A stretch of DNA of 64,000 nucleotides. It comes from Oscillospiraceae bacterium. GTDB taxonomy: Bacteria > Bacillota > Clostridia > Oscillospirales > Acutalibacteraceae. Every line of letters starts with the position of its first letter. Within the stretch, counting starts at the first letter, position 1. The stretch covers positions 1 through 64,000 of the forward strand of contig JAAYOC010000020.1 in the NCBI GenBank assembly GCA_012520505.1. Direction: 5' to 3'. This document shows, in pieces, positions 29,139 to 36,234 of this stretch. The notes below the pieces were generated by a model. It worked only from the letters and a program-made list of their open reading frames with translations, did not search any database and was not told where the DNA came from. Position numbers and translations under genes: made by a program.

Positions 29139-29816
29139 ATGCTTTTGGCCGCACTCGCATCTGGAAGTATGCTAACAATCGTGGTGACTCTTGTTGCGGC
29201 GTTATTTATTGTATTTGTTCTTGTTCCAATACATGAATATTCTCATGCGTGGGTCGCTTATAAGCTTGGAGATACAGATATTAAGCTTCGTGGCGACTTA
29301 GAGTTTAATCCTTTAAAGCTGATTGACCCGATTGGTTCAATTATGCTTGTTTTGATAGGCTTTGGTTGGGGACGTTCGTGTCCAATTAATCCTAGAAATT
29401 TTGAAAATCCTAAAAAGGACATGGCTCTTGTAGCCGCAGCAGGACCGGTTTCAAATCTTTTGATTGCTTGGATTTTTATTTTTATTGAAGTTGGAATTTT
29501 TTCTTTAGCACCAAATGCTGTAGGCACAGTTCTCGGTGATATCCTTCAAATTTTTCTTGGAAATTCTGCACAGATTAGCATTTTTCTTGCGGTTTTAAAT
29601 CTACTACCAATTCCAATGTTTGATGGATTTACTATTCTTTCAGCTTTTTTAAAACCGGAAACTGAATATAAGATTATGGCGAACCAGCGAACAATTTCAA
29701 TTGTTGTAATCATTCTTCTTTTTACTAGGATACTTACGATACCAATTGCTTTCTTTTCAGCATTTATATTAAATTTTTTCACATACATATCAGAACTTTT
29801 TTTCTCGCTGTTTTGA
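29139..29816 (+). CDS. site-2 protease family (M50) membrane metalloprotease
   Basis: The 225-aa protein is a small M50 intramembrane protease of the YwhC/SpoIVFB-like group: HEYSH zinc motif in VPIHEYSHAW (about 31-40) within the first membrane helices, and the third-ligand motif LLPIPMFDGF (about 152-161). About six hydrophobic segments. Substrate unknown. It is directly upstream of scpA, a very common order in Firmicutes. TTGAGGTGA gives the ribosome binding site. Confidence 0.9.
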   Translation: MLLAALASGSMLTIVVTLVAALFIVFVLVPIHEYSHAWVAYKLGDTDIKLRGDLEFNPLKLIDPIGSIMLVLIGFGWGRSCPINPRNFENPKKDMALVAAAGPVSNLLIAWIFIFIEVGIFSLAPNAVGTVLGDILQIFLGNSAQISIFLAVLNLLPIPMFDGFTILSAFLKPETEYKIMANQRTISIVVIILLFTRILTIPIAFFSAFILNFFTYISELFFSLF

Positions 29817-29826
29817 GGTGTAGTAT

Positions 29827-30537
29827 ATGGAAAAGATTTCTTATAAACTTGAGGTTTTTGAAGGACCAATGGATTTGCTTTTGTCGCTCATTTCAAAGCG
29901 CAAGCTTGACATTATGGATATTCCAATCATTGAACTTGTTGAGCAATACATGGACTATGTAAGACAAATGCAGGAGGCTAATATGGAAGTAGCCTCAGAA
30001 TTTCTTGAGATGGCTGCACGCCTTGTGTATATCAAGACGGTTTCACTACTCCCAAAACATGAAGAAGCAGATTTGTTAAAACAGGAACTTCAAGGAGAAC
30101 TTCTTGAATATAGAGATTGCCAAATAATGGCGGGCAAATTAAGAGATACTGCAAATGGGTTTGAGTTTTTAACAAAAGAACCTGATAAAATAGATAGAGA
30201 TGAAACGTATGAGCTTCTTCATGAGCCACTTGAACTTCTTCGTGCGTATATTTCAGCACTGGGAAAAGGACAACGAAAGCTTCCTCCACCTATTACTTCA
30301 TTTACCGCTCTTGTTGCAAGGAAAATAGTTTCTGTTGAATCTAAAATTCTGTCTATAAAGAATGCTTTTAAAAGTAAAAGAAAGATTAATCTCAAATCTC
30401 TTTTTGAATCTTCAAAGACAAGGTCAGACCTGGTTGCGACTTTTCTTGCTGTTCTTGAACTGGTTAAAAAAAAGGAAGTTTTAACAAAAGGTGCTGGAGA
30501 TAATATGGAAATAGAGCTAAAGAAGAAAAAGAACTAA
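29827..30537 (+). CDS. scpA: segregation and condensation protein ScpA
   Basis: ScpA is the kleisin that bridges SMC heads and, with ScpB, forms the condensin for chromosome segregation. The 236-aa protein starts YKLEVFEGPMDLLLSLISKRK (family signature) and has DIMDIPIIELVEQY and ASEFLEMAARLVYIKTVSLLP. The C-terminal winged helix (about 160-230) binds the SMC cap. It overlaps no neighbour; scpB follows after a repeat-filled 109-bp spacer. Confidence 0.95.
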   Translation: MEKISYKLEVFEGPMDLLLSLISKRKLDIMDIPIIELVEQYMDYVRQMQEANMEVASEFLEMAARLVYIKTVSLLPKHEEADLLKQELQGELLEYRDCQIMAGKLRDTANGFEFLTKEPDKIDRDETYELLHEPLELLRAYISALGKGQRKLPPPITSFTALVARKIVSVESKILSIKNAFKSKRKINLKSLFESSKTRSDLVATFLAVLELVKKKEVLTKGAGDNMEIELKKKKN

Positions 30538-30545
30538 AAAGAATA

Positions 30546-30632
30546 AAAACAAATTTAAACATACAAAACAAACTTAGATATAACAAAACAGATTTAAACA
30601 CACGAAACAAACTTAAATATAACAAAACAACT
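30546..30632. repeat. 39-bp tandem repeat between scpA and scpB
   Basis: Units 30546-30584 and 30585-30623 (AAAACARATTTAAACAYACR-type start) are exactly 39 bp and differ at a handful of sites; a third begins at 30624. Each is itself a loose double of about 19-20 bp. Confidence 0.85.
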
Positions 30633-30646
30633 AAGGAGTGAAACAC

Positions 30647-31297
30647 TTGAACGTAAATGAGTTAAAGGCGTCTGTTGAAGCCATTCTTTTTGCTGCAGGA
30701 GAGCCCGTATTAGTGAATAGAATTGCCAATGCACTCGAAATTGACTCTGTATATGCAGTTCAAGCTCTTGAAGACCTTCGTGCTGATTATGAAGAACATT
30801 CTGCCGGTCTTTGTATTGCAAAGCTAGGCGATAAATATCAAATGTGTACTCGTAAAGAGTTTTCGGAAAATGTTCGTAAAGTACTTGAAATGAGAAGGGA
30901 TATGCCTCTCTCTCAAGCAGCTTTTGAGGTTTTGGCTGTTGTTGCATACAATCAGCCGGTAACCAAGTCTTTTATTGAACAAGTTAGAGGTGTCGATTGT
31001 TCCGGTGTCATTACACTTCTTTCCCAAAGAGGACTTATTGAAGAACGTGGAAGGCTTGATCTCCCGGGTAGACCGATTATTTATGGTACAACACCGGCGT
31101 TTTTACGTTGCTTTTGTATAGAATCTCTTGATGAACTTCCTGCACTTCCGGAAACCGAAGAAGAACTAGAGAAAATGGAAGAAGCAGAAGAAAACTTTGA
31201 TGCAGCAGAAGATAATTTTGGGGAATCAGAAGTGAATTCTGAAAAATTCGAAGAAGTTTCTGTGGAAGTAAAAGAGGATTCTATGTTAGAATTGTAG
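30647..31297 (+). CDS. scpB: segregation and condensation protein ScpB
   Basis: The 216-aa ScpB has two winged-helix domains (LKASVEAILFAAGEPV near the start; LEVLAVVAYNQPVTKSFIEQVRG-type second domain, here beginning FEVLAVVAYNQPV) and GLIEERGRLDLPGRPIIYGTT. A strongly acidic 50-residue tail (about 165-216) is longer than usual. The start is TTG at 30647, with AAGGAG 8 bases upstream; a GTG at 30638 would lie in the SD. It partners ScpA and SMC. Confidence 0.94.
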   Translation: MNVNELKASVEAILFAAGEPVLVNRIANALEIDSVYAVQALEDLRADYEEHSAGLCIAKLGDKYQMCTRKEFSENVRKVLEMRRDMPLSQAAFEVLAVVAYNQPVTKSFIEQVRGVDCSGVITLLSQRGLIEERGRLDLPGRPIIYGTTPAFLRCFCIESLDELPALPETEEELEKMEEAEENFDAAEDNFGESEVNSEKFEEVSVEVKEDSMLEL

Positions 31298-31356
31298 GAA
31301 GAACTTTAGTTAAAGATACAAAATGGAGATATTTGAAAATGAGGAGGTGTTGATTA

Positions 31357-32361
31357 TTGATATTTCTTAAAATACTCTTCTTTATCATAATATTAGGATT
31401 AATTTTGTCCTTGCTTACGTTGTTTACGATACTTTTTGCTCTTTGGGTAAAAATTCAAATTTGTTTTGAATATGAAGAAGATAAAAAAGTTTTTTGGGTT
31501 AAGTATGGACTTATTCGGCTTAAAATTTATCCTGAAATGTTTACCAAAAAGGAGAAGAAACCTAAGAAAGTTAAGAAAGATTCGAAACTTAGGAACAAAC
31601 TTCGCTTAAAGGTAGCCAAAACGAAACAAAAAGCTAAGGATAAGGTAAAAGATATTGCTACTGAAAAAGTCGCCGATATTAAGGAAAAGAAAGCAGCTAA
31701 ATCTGATTTAGACGATGCAATCTTTATTGAACAGGAAGAAGAGCGTATAGCAGTTGAAGAAGTAAGACTGGCAGAGGAAATTCCAAAGGCGGAGGCTGAG
31801 TATAAAGCGGCAGAAACTGCTGAAAAAGAGGGAAAGCCTTGGCCGGATGTTGTTAGTCGGGAAGAAACTTCAAAACTAGATGAAATTAAAGAATTTCTCA
31901 ATAATAAGGATTTCATTGGTGCTTACGATACCGCAAAGAAATTTATGTCTGCTTTCTCGTTTGACTCAATTATTGCTTTACTGAGCACAATTGGAGATGC
32001 AGCAGGGAAAAGCATTAGTAAGGTTGGAAGTAGGATAGTAATCAAACAACTTAGAATTGGACTTATAATAAGTGGTGAAGATGCAGCATCCACTGCTATT
32101 AAATACGGAAGAATCGCTGCAATAGCATATCCATCGCTTGGTAAACTAGCGAGTGTTATGACAATAGATGATATTGCACTTGATATGATTCCGGATTACC
32201 TTGCAATTAAAGACCGTGGAGAACTGCGTCTTAATGTAGCATTTAGACCGTTAATGTTATTCACACCGTTTATGGGTATGATACCGGCGTTTATGAAGGG
32301 TGGATTTAACTTTTATAAGGACTATAAGAAGGTTAAGAAAGCTAAGGGAACAACAACATAA
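31357..32361 (+). CDS. DUF2953 domain membrane protein
   Basis: The 334-aa protein has one N-terminal membrane helix (about 3-30), a short WVKYGLIRLKIYP segment typical of DUF2953, a highly charged middle (about 62-165: Lys-rich and then Glu-rich, probably coiled coil), and a conserved C-terminal half (about 185-310). Homologues lie beside gerW/ytfJ in Clostridia and are linked by context to spores or the membrane. TTG start, with GAGGAGGTG at 7 bases. Confidence 0.78.
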   Translation: MIFLKILFFIIILGLILSLLTLFTILFALWVKIQICFEYEEDKKVFWVKYGLIRLKIYPEMFTKKEKKPKKVKKDSKLRNKLRLKVAKTKQKAKDKVKDIATEKVADIKEKKAAKSDLDDAIFIEQEEERIAVEEVRLAEEIPKAEAEYKAAETAEKEGKPWPDVVSREETSKLDEIKEFLNNKDFIGAYDTAKKFMSAFSFDSIIALLSTIGDAAGKSISKVGSRIVIKQLRIGLIISGEDAASTAIKYGRIAAIAYPSLGKLASVMTIDDIALDMIPDYLAIKDRGELRLNVAFRPLMLFTPFMGMIPAFMKGGFNFYKDYKKVKKAKGTTT

Positions 32362-32516
32362 AGGTTAGTAAAAATTAGTAAAAACCGCTAAAAACTAGTG
32401 TAATTAGTAGAAATCAGTAGAAGTTAATGAAAATTGATAGAAATTAACAGAAATTAATGGAAATTAGTAGAAATTAGCAGAAATTAGTGAAAGTTAAAAG
32501 TTAGTAAAATTCAAGT
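32362..32516. repeat. 10-bp phased tandem array (about 13 units)
   Basis: The spacer is a chain of units close to TAGAAATTAG, nearly all 10 bp, with an A-run in each. In-phase A-tracts at about one helical turn predict intrinsic DNA curvature. The array ends about 50 bp before the gerW start. No gene is seen. Confidence 0.82.
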
Positions 32517-32569
32517 TTAGAAGAACAATATTTAAACATTTAGATAATTATTTTAGGTGGTGCTTTAGA

Positions 32570-32935
32570 ATGAAAGAAACATCAGCAGCAGGAATGCTCG
32601 GTACAACAATCGAAAAAGTTAAGCAAATGATCGACGTTAGCACAATCATTGGCGACCCGGTATACACAGAATCAGGACTTACGATTATTCCGGTGTCAAA
32701 GGTTACTTATGGTTTTGCTTCAGGCGGAACAGATTTTCCAACAAAGGGTTCAAGGGAACTTTTTGGTGGAGCAGGTGGAGCCGGCGTTACAATTACTCCA
32801 GTAGCTTTCCTTCTTATTCAGAATGGACAAGTGACACTCAAGCATATTACTGCTTATGATAATGCTGCAGAAAGAATGGTTAGCCTTGTACCGGAGATGT
32901 TCGATAAAGTTACAGGACTCATAAAGAAAAAGTAA
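32570..32935 (+). CDS. ytfJ: GerW/YtfJ family spore protein
   Basis: The 121-aa soluble protein matches GerW (B. subtilis YtfJ), needed for normal spore germination. Signatures are TTIEKVKQMIDVSTIIGDPV, VSKVTYGFASGGTDF (about 43-57) and a Gly-rich GGAGGAGVTITPVAFLLI. It suggests a sporulating lineage, although homologues also occur in non-spore-formers. It follows the DUF2953 gene as in other Clostridia. AGGTGG precedes the ATG. Confidence 0.9.
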   Translation: MKETSAAGMLGTTIEKVKQMIDVSTIIGDPVYTESGLTIIPVSKVTYGFASGGTDFPTKGSRELFGGAGGAGVTITPVAFLLIQNGQVTLKHITAYDNAAERMVSLVPEMFDKVTGLIKKK

Positions 32936-33013
32936 TTATTTTCGAATAATTAGGTATTTTCAAGTGATTTACACTTAGATGCTTAGATGAACATAAATTT
33001 AAATAAGCTTAAA

Positions 33014-33049
33014 CAAAGCGCAACCGCCTACTTGTAGGTGGTTGCTTTG
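33014..33049. terminator. hairpin terminator after ytfJ
   Basis: CAAAG and CAACCGCCTAC (33014-33031) pair with GTAGGTGGTTG and CTTTG (33034-33049) across a 2-nt turn. The trailing T-tract is poor, so it may be a weak or bidirectional terminator. Confidence 0.55.
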
Positions 33050-33099
33050 TGCCTTATATGTAGAGCATAGAAGGTAACGACAGAAGGGAGTTTTGACGT

Positions 33100-33819
33100 A
33101 TGGCTGATGAAAAAATAAGGCTCCAAAAATATATGGCGGAGTGCGGAATCGCTTCTCGCCGAAAGAGCGAAGACCTTATAGTTGCAGGAAAAGTTACGGT
33201 TAACGGTAAGGTTGCAAATCTTGGCGATAAGATTAATCCTAAAAAGGATAAAGTATCAGTAGACGGTAGAAAATTACAAGTTGAAACTGAACTTAAGTAT
33301 ATAATGCTTAACAAACCACGAGGGTACATTACCACGATGAGTGATGAAATGGACAGGAAATGTGTTGCTGAACTCGTTAGCGATGTAGGTGTTCGGGTAT
33401 ATCCGGTAGGACGTCTTGACAAAGATTCAGAAGGTCTTTTACTTTTGACCAATGATGGTGAATTTGCAAATAAAATGACACATCCGAAGAACCAAGTTCC
33501 AAAGACATATAGGGTTACGATTTATCCTTCAATCACCGAAGAGCAAATTAATGAACTGATGACAGGAATTATGATTGATGGAAAAAAGACTTTGCCGGCA
33601 GATGTCCATGTTGTTACGCAGGAAAAGAATAGAGTAGTACTTGAAATTGTAATTTGTGAAGGTAGAAACAGACAGATTAGAAAAATGTGTGAGGGTGTAG
33701 GTCTAAAGGTAGCAAGACTTAGACGTGTTGCAATAGGACCTGTTAAACTTGGAATGCTTAAACAAGGTACTCACAGAGACCTTACTTCTCAAGAAATAAA
33801 GAGTCTAAAAAATTATTAA
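33100..33819 (+). CDS. rluB: rRNA pseudouridine synthase, RluB/RsuA family
   Basis: The 239-aa enzyme isomerises a uridine in rRNA, usually 23S U2605 for RluB in Firmicutes. An S4 RNA-binding domain (about 4-60, LQKYMAECGIASRRKSEDLI) precedes the catalytic domain with GRLDKDSEGLLLLTNDGEF (catalytic Asp about 110). The C-terminal CEGRNRQIRKMCEGVG motif is present. In many Firmicutes it follows scpB, and here only DUF2953 and ytfJ intervene. Confidence 0.94.
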   Translation: MADEKIRLQKYMAECGIASRRKSEDLIVAGKVTVNGKVANLGDKINPKKDKVSVDGRKLQVETELKYIMLNKPRGYITTMSDEMDRKCVAELVSDVGVRVYPVGRLDKDSEGLLLLTNDGEFANKMTHPKNQVPKTYRVTIYPSITEEQINELMTGIMIDGKKTLPADVHVVTQEKNRVVLEIVICEGRNRQIRKMCEGVGLKVARLRRVAIGPVKLGMLKQGTHRDLTSQEIKSLKNY

Positions 33820-33905
33820 AAGTCAGTGATGAATCAGCATTATTTTATTTTTGAAATGATAATAACTATGTTATGAAAGCCTGTTTTTAAATCTTTTCGT
33901 AAATC

Positions 33906-33934
33906 TTGCCACCATATTATTATTATGTTATAAT
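33906..33934 (+). promoter_or_regulatory. sigma-A promoter for yicC-remA-gmk-rpoZ
   Basis: TTGCCA (33906-33911), 17 bp, TATAAT (33929-33934). Confidence 0.75.
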
Positions 33935-33997
33935 ATCTCGAAATCTAAGGCAGAAAGGGAATGTGTCCCTATGGCCTTATATGAAGGAGAATTTAAT

Positions 33998-34876
33998 ATG
34001 GCAAAAAGCATGACCGGTTATGGACATGCTCAAATTGAGACGGATTCTTTATTTGTTTCTGTCGAAATGAAGAGCGTAAACCACAGGTATTTTGAGCTTT
34101 ACCCGAGAGTTCCAAGAGCATATGGTTTTTTGGAAGAAAAGATTAAATCGTATCTTTTAAATCGAATTTCCAGAGGCAAGATTGAGTGTAATGTTAGTAT
34201 AGAAGCTCTTGATTTGGATGATGTCGTAGTACGTGTTAACCATTCACTTGCAAAGGCATATTTGAATGCTTTAACTGAACTTGCCGAAACATATGAACTT
34301 CGAAACGATATTTCTGCTACATCGCTTACCCGATATGGAGAAATTTTATCAGTTCATAAAGATGAAATTGACACAGAAACTATTTGGGAAGTAGTAAAAG
34401 GAGTGCTTGAACAAGCGACTAATAGTTTCATTGAAATGCGGGAGTGCGAAGGGGAAAAATTAAAAGAAGACATTTTTTCACGTATAGTTTCAATAGAAGA
34501 AATGATTAATTCAATTGAAAAACGTTCACCGGAAACCATAAAAGAATATAACGAAAAACTAAAAGCTCGTATTCGTGAACTTCTTGAAGATGTAACAGTA
34601 GATGAACAAAGACTTTTAACTGAAGTTGCAATTTTTGCAGATAAAGTAGCAATAGATGAGGAGCTTGTAAGGCTTAGAAGCCATCTTGAACAACTTCGTG
34701 AAATGTTTGAAGAAACTACTGCTGTTGGTAGAAAAATGGATTTTCTTGTACAGGAAATTAACCGAGAAGTAAATACAATCGGTTCAAAAGCTACTGACCT
34801 TGAAATTAATAAGATAGTTGTTGAAATTAAGGCAGAAGCCGAAAAGATCAGAGAACAAGTTCAAAACATAGAATAA
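33998..34876 (+). CDS. yicC: YicC-family endoribonuclease-like protein
   Basis: The 292-aa protein starts MAKSMTGYGHAQ, the YicC hallmark, and ends with the DUF1732 block RLRSHLEQLREMF ... VGRKMDFLVQEINREVNTIGSKA. YicC was shown in E. coli to act as an endoribonuclease-type factor in small RNA turnover. The start at 33998 has AAGGAG 8 bases upstream; an in-frame ATG at 33971 is poorer. It heads the usual yicC-remA-gmk-rpoZ order. Confidence 0.92.
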   Translation: MAKSMTGYGHAQIETDSLFVSVEMKSVNHRYFELYPRVPRAYGFLEEKIKSYLLNRISRGKIECNVSIEALDLDDVVVRVNHSLAKAYLNALTELAETYELRNDISATSLTRYGEILSVHKDEIDTETIWEVVKGVLEQATNSFIEMRECEGEKLKEDIFSRIVSIEEMINSIEKRSPETIKEYNEKLKARIRELLEDVTVDEQRLLTEVAIFADKVAIDEELVRLRSHLEQLREMFEETTAVGRKMDFLVQEINREVNTIGSKATDLEINKIVVEIKAEAEKIREQVQNIE

Positions 34877-34955
34877 AACTAAAACACAGAACGAGATTAA
34901 AAGATAGAATTAACACTAAGATGCAGAATAAAACTAAAATACAGAATAAATTTTG
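34877..34955. repeat. degenerate repeat spacer before remA
   Basis: The 17-bp core AAAACTAAAAYACAGAA occurs at the yicC end (about 34874) and again near 34928, with drifted copies between. No gene is seen. Confidence 0.6.
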
Positions 34956-34965
34956 AGGTGTATCA

Positions 34966-35232
34966 ATGAAGCTTGTAAACATAGGCTTTGGTAATTGCGT
35001 CAACACCGATAGGATTATTGCATTAGTAAGTCCTGATGCGGCTCCAATTAAGAGAATTGTGCAGGAAGCTAAAGAAAAAGGTACGTTGATAGATGCAAGT
35101 TGTGGTCGCAAAACTCGTACGGTTATCATTACGGATAATGATCAAGTTATCCTCTCATATCTTGAAATTAAAACGTTGACTCATAGAATAAACGGTGAGG
35201 AAGAAAGTGAGGGGGGATCGGTAGATGGCTGA
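34966..35232 (+). CDS. remA: RemA/DUF370 DNA-binding regulator
   Basis: The 88-aa protein matches RemA, the B. subtilis ring-forming DNA-binding activator of biofilm matrix genes: NIGFGNCVNTDRIIALVSPD, then PIKRIVQEAKEKGTLIDASC and GRKTRTVIITDNDQVILS. Target genes here are unknown. It overlaps gmk by 8 bp, and both depend on GGGGGATCGG-like purine-rich sequence inside remA. Confidence 0.92.
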   Translation: MKLVNIGFGNCVNTDRIIALVSPDAAPIKRIVQEAKEKGTLIDASCGRKTRTVIITDNDQVILSYLEIKTLTHRINGEEESEGGSVDG

Positions 35233-35929
35233 ATTATTAAAGAAAACATCGGGGTTCATTCTCATTATTTCTGGACCTTCCGGTTCTGGAAAAGACACTA
35301 TCATTGATGAAATCATAAAAAGAGATGAGAAAACAGTAGTATCTGTTTCAATGACAACAAGACAAATAAGGGAAAACGAAACAGATGGAAAAGATTACTA
35401 CTTCATTACCAGAGAAGAATTTGAAAAAAAGATAAATAACGATGAAATGCTTGAATGGGCAATTTACGGTGGAAATTATTACGGAACTCCTAAAGCTCCG
35501 GTTGTTGATTGGATTTCAAAAGGAAAGACTGTAATACTTAAAATTGAAGTTCAGGGTGCAGATAAAATTCGTGCAAAATACCCAGACGTACGCACCATGT
35601 TTTTGATGCCTCCGTCAATGCATGTTTTAGAAAGAAGGCTTCGGGAAAGAAAGACTAATACGGAAGCCGATATTGCAAGGCGTATAGAAATTGCAAAAAA
35701 AGAAATTAGCCGTGCAAATGATTATGATTATATTGTAGTAAATAATAGAGTATCAGATGCTGTAGATGATGTACTTGAAATTATTCTTCGTCATAGGAGG
35801 CACCTTCGTATGACAGAAGAAGACCATATAGAAAATTTCTATTATGGACAACAGTTTTCTTTGAGGGATTATTTGAAGGAACACGTAAAAGTACCTGCAC
35901 CAACAATTGATAATGGAAAGGATTCTTAA
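35225..35929 (+). CDS. gmk: guanylate kinase
   Basis: Gmk phosphorylates GMP to GDP with ATP. The 234-aa product has the P-loop GPSGSGKDT (about 18-26), the GMP-binding block SVSMTTRQIRENETDGKDYYF, EWAIYGGNYYGTP and LRERKTNTE. It is about 25-30 residues longer than usual because of a C-terminal extension (about 205-234). Asp replaces the common Gly/Ser after the P-loop Lys, which is tolerated in homologues. It ends one base before the rpoZ ATG. Confidence 0.95.
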   Translation: MAELLKKTSGFILIISGPSGSGKDTIIDEIIKRDEKTVVSVSMTTRQIRENETDGKDYYFITREEFEKKINNDEMLEWAIYGGNYYGTPKAPVVDWISKGKTVILKIEVQGADKIRAKYPDVRTMFLMPPSMHVLERRLRERKTNTEADIARRIEIAKKEISRANDYDYIVVNNRVSDAVDDVLEIILRHRRHLRMTEEDHIENFYYGQQFSLRDYLKEHVKVPAPTIDNGKDS

Positions 35930-35930
35930 A

Positions 35931-36176
35931 ATGCCAAGGGAAAAAAAGTTCAACCCTGATCTTAGGGAGCTTCTAAAAGAAGAAAATGGAAAAGATGAAG
36001 ACACAATTAGTCGTTATTCGCTTGTTATAGCAACTGCAAAACTTGCAAGACAAATTTCTAAGGAAAATGAAGAAGCTGAAGAACCGGTAATTGAAAAACC
36101 AGTTACAACAGCTATTGATAAGCTTTTAAAGGGCGAATATAAAATTGTAGAACCAGAGGAACTTGAGGCCCTCTAA
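35931..36176 (+). CDS. rpoZ: RNA polymerase omega subunit
   Basis: The 81-aa protein has the omega core (SRYSLVIATAKLARQI, then a KPVTTAIDKLLKGEY end). Omega assists assembly of the RNA polymerase beta' subunit. The ATG at 35931, next to the gmk stop, has GAAAGGA about 7 bases before it; a longer frame from 35907 overlaps gmk and is rejected. N-terminal residues are Lys/Glu-rich. A small hairpin lies downstream before priA. Confidence 0.88.
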   Translation: MPREKKFNPDLRELLKEENGKDEDTISRYSLVIATAKLARQISKENEEAEEPVIEKPVTTAIDKLLKGEYKIVEPEELEAL

Positions 36177-36186
36177 AAAACCTTAG

Positions 36187-36214
36187 GGCAGTGGATTCCA
36201 CTGCCTGTTATAAT
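36187..36214 (+). terminator. hairpin between rpoZ and priA
   Basis: GGCAGTG (36187-36193) pairs with CACTGCC (36199-36205) around a 5-nt loop, followed by TGTTATAATTTT. Probably a weak terminator or attenuator. Confidence 0.45.
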
Positions 36215-36234
36215 TTTGATGGGGAGGACATACC

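Noticed and set aside
31527-31916. Minus-strand 129-codon Ser-rich frame in the DUF2953 gene
   Set aside because: It is the complement of the Lys/Glu-rich segment, with no ribosome binding site.
32362-32516. CRISPR or origin iterons
   Set aside because: Period of 10 bp with no unique spacers; no dnaA, repA or cas gene nearby.
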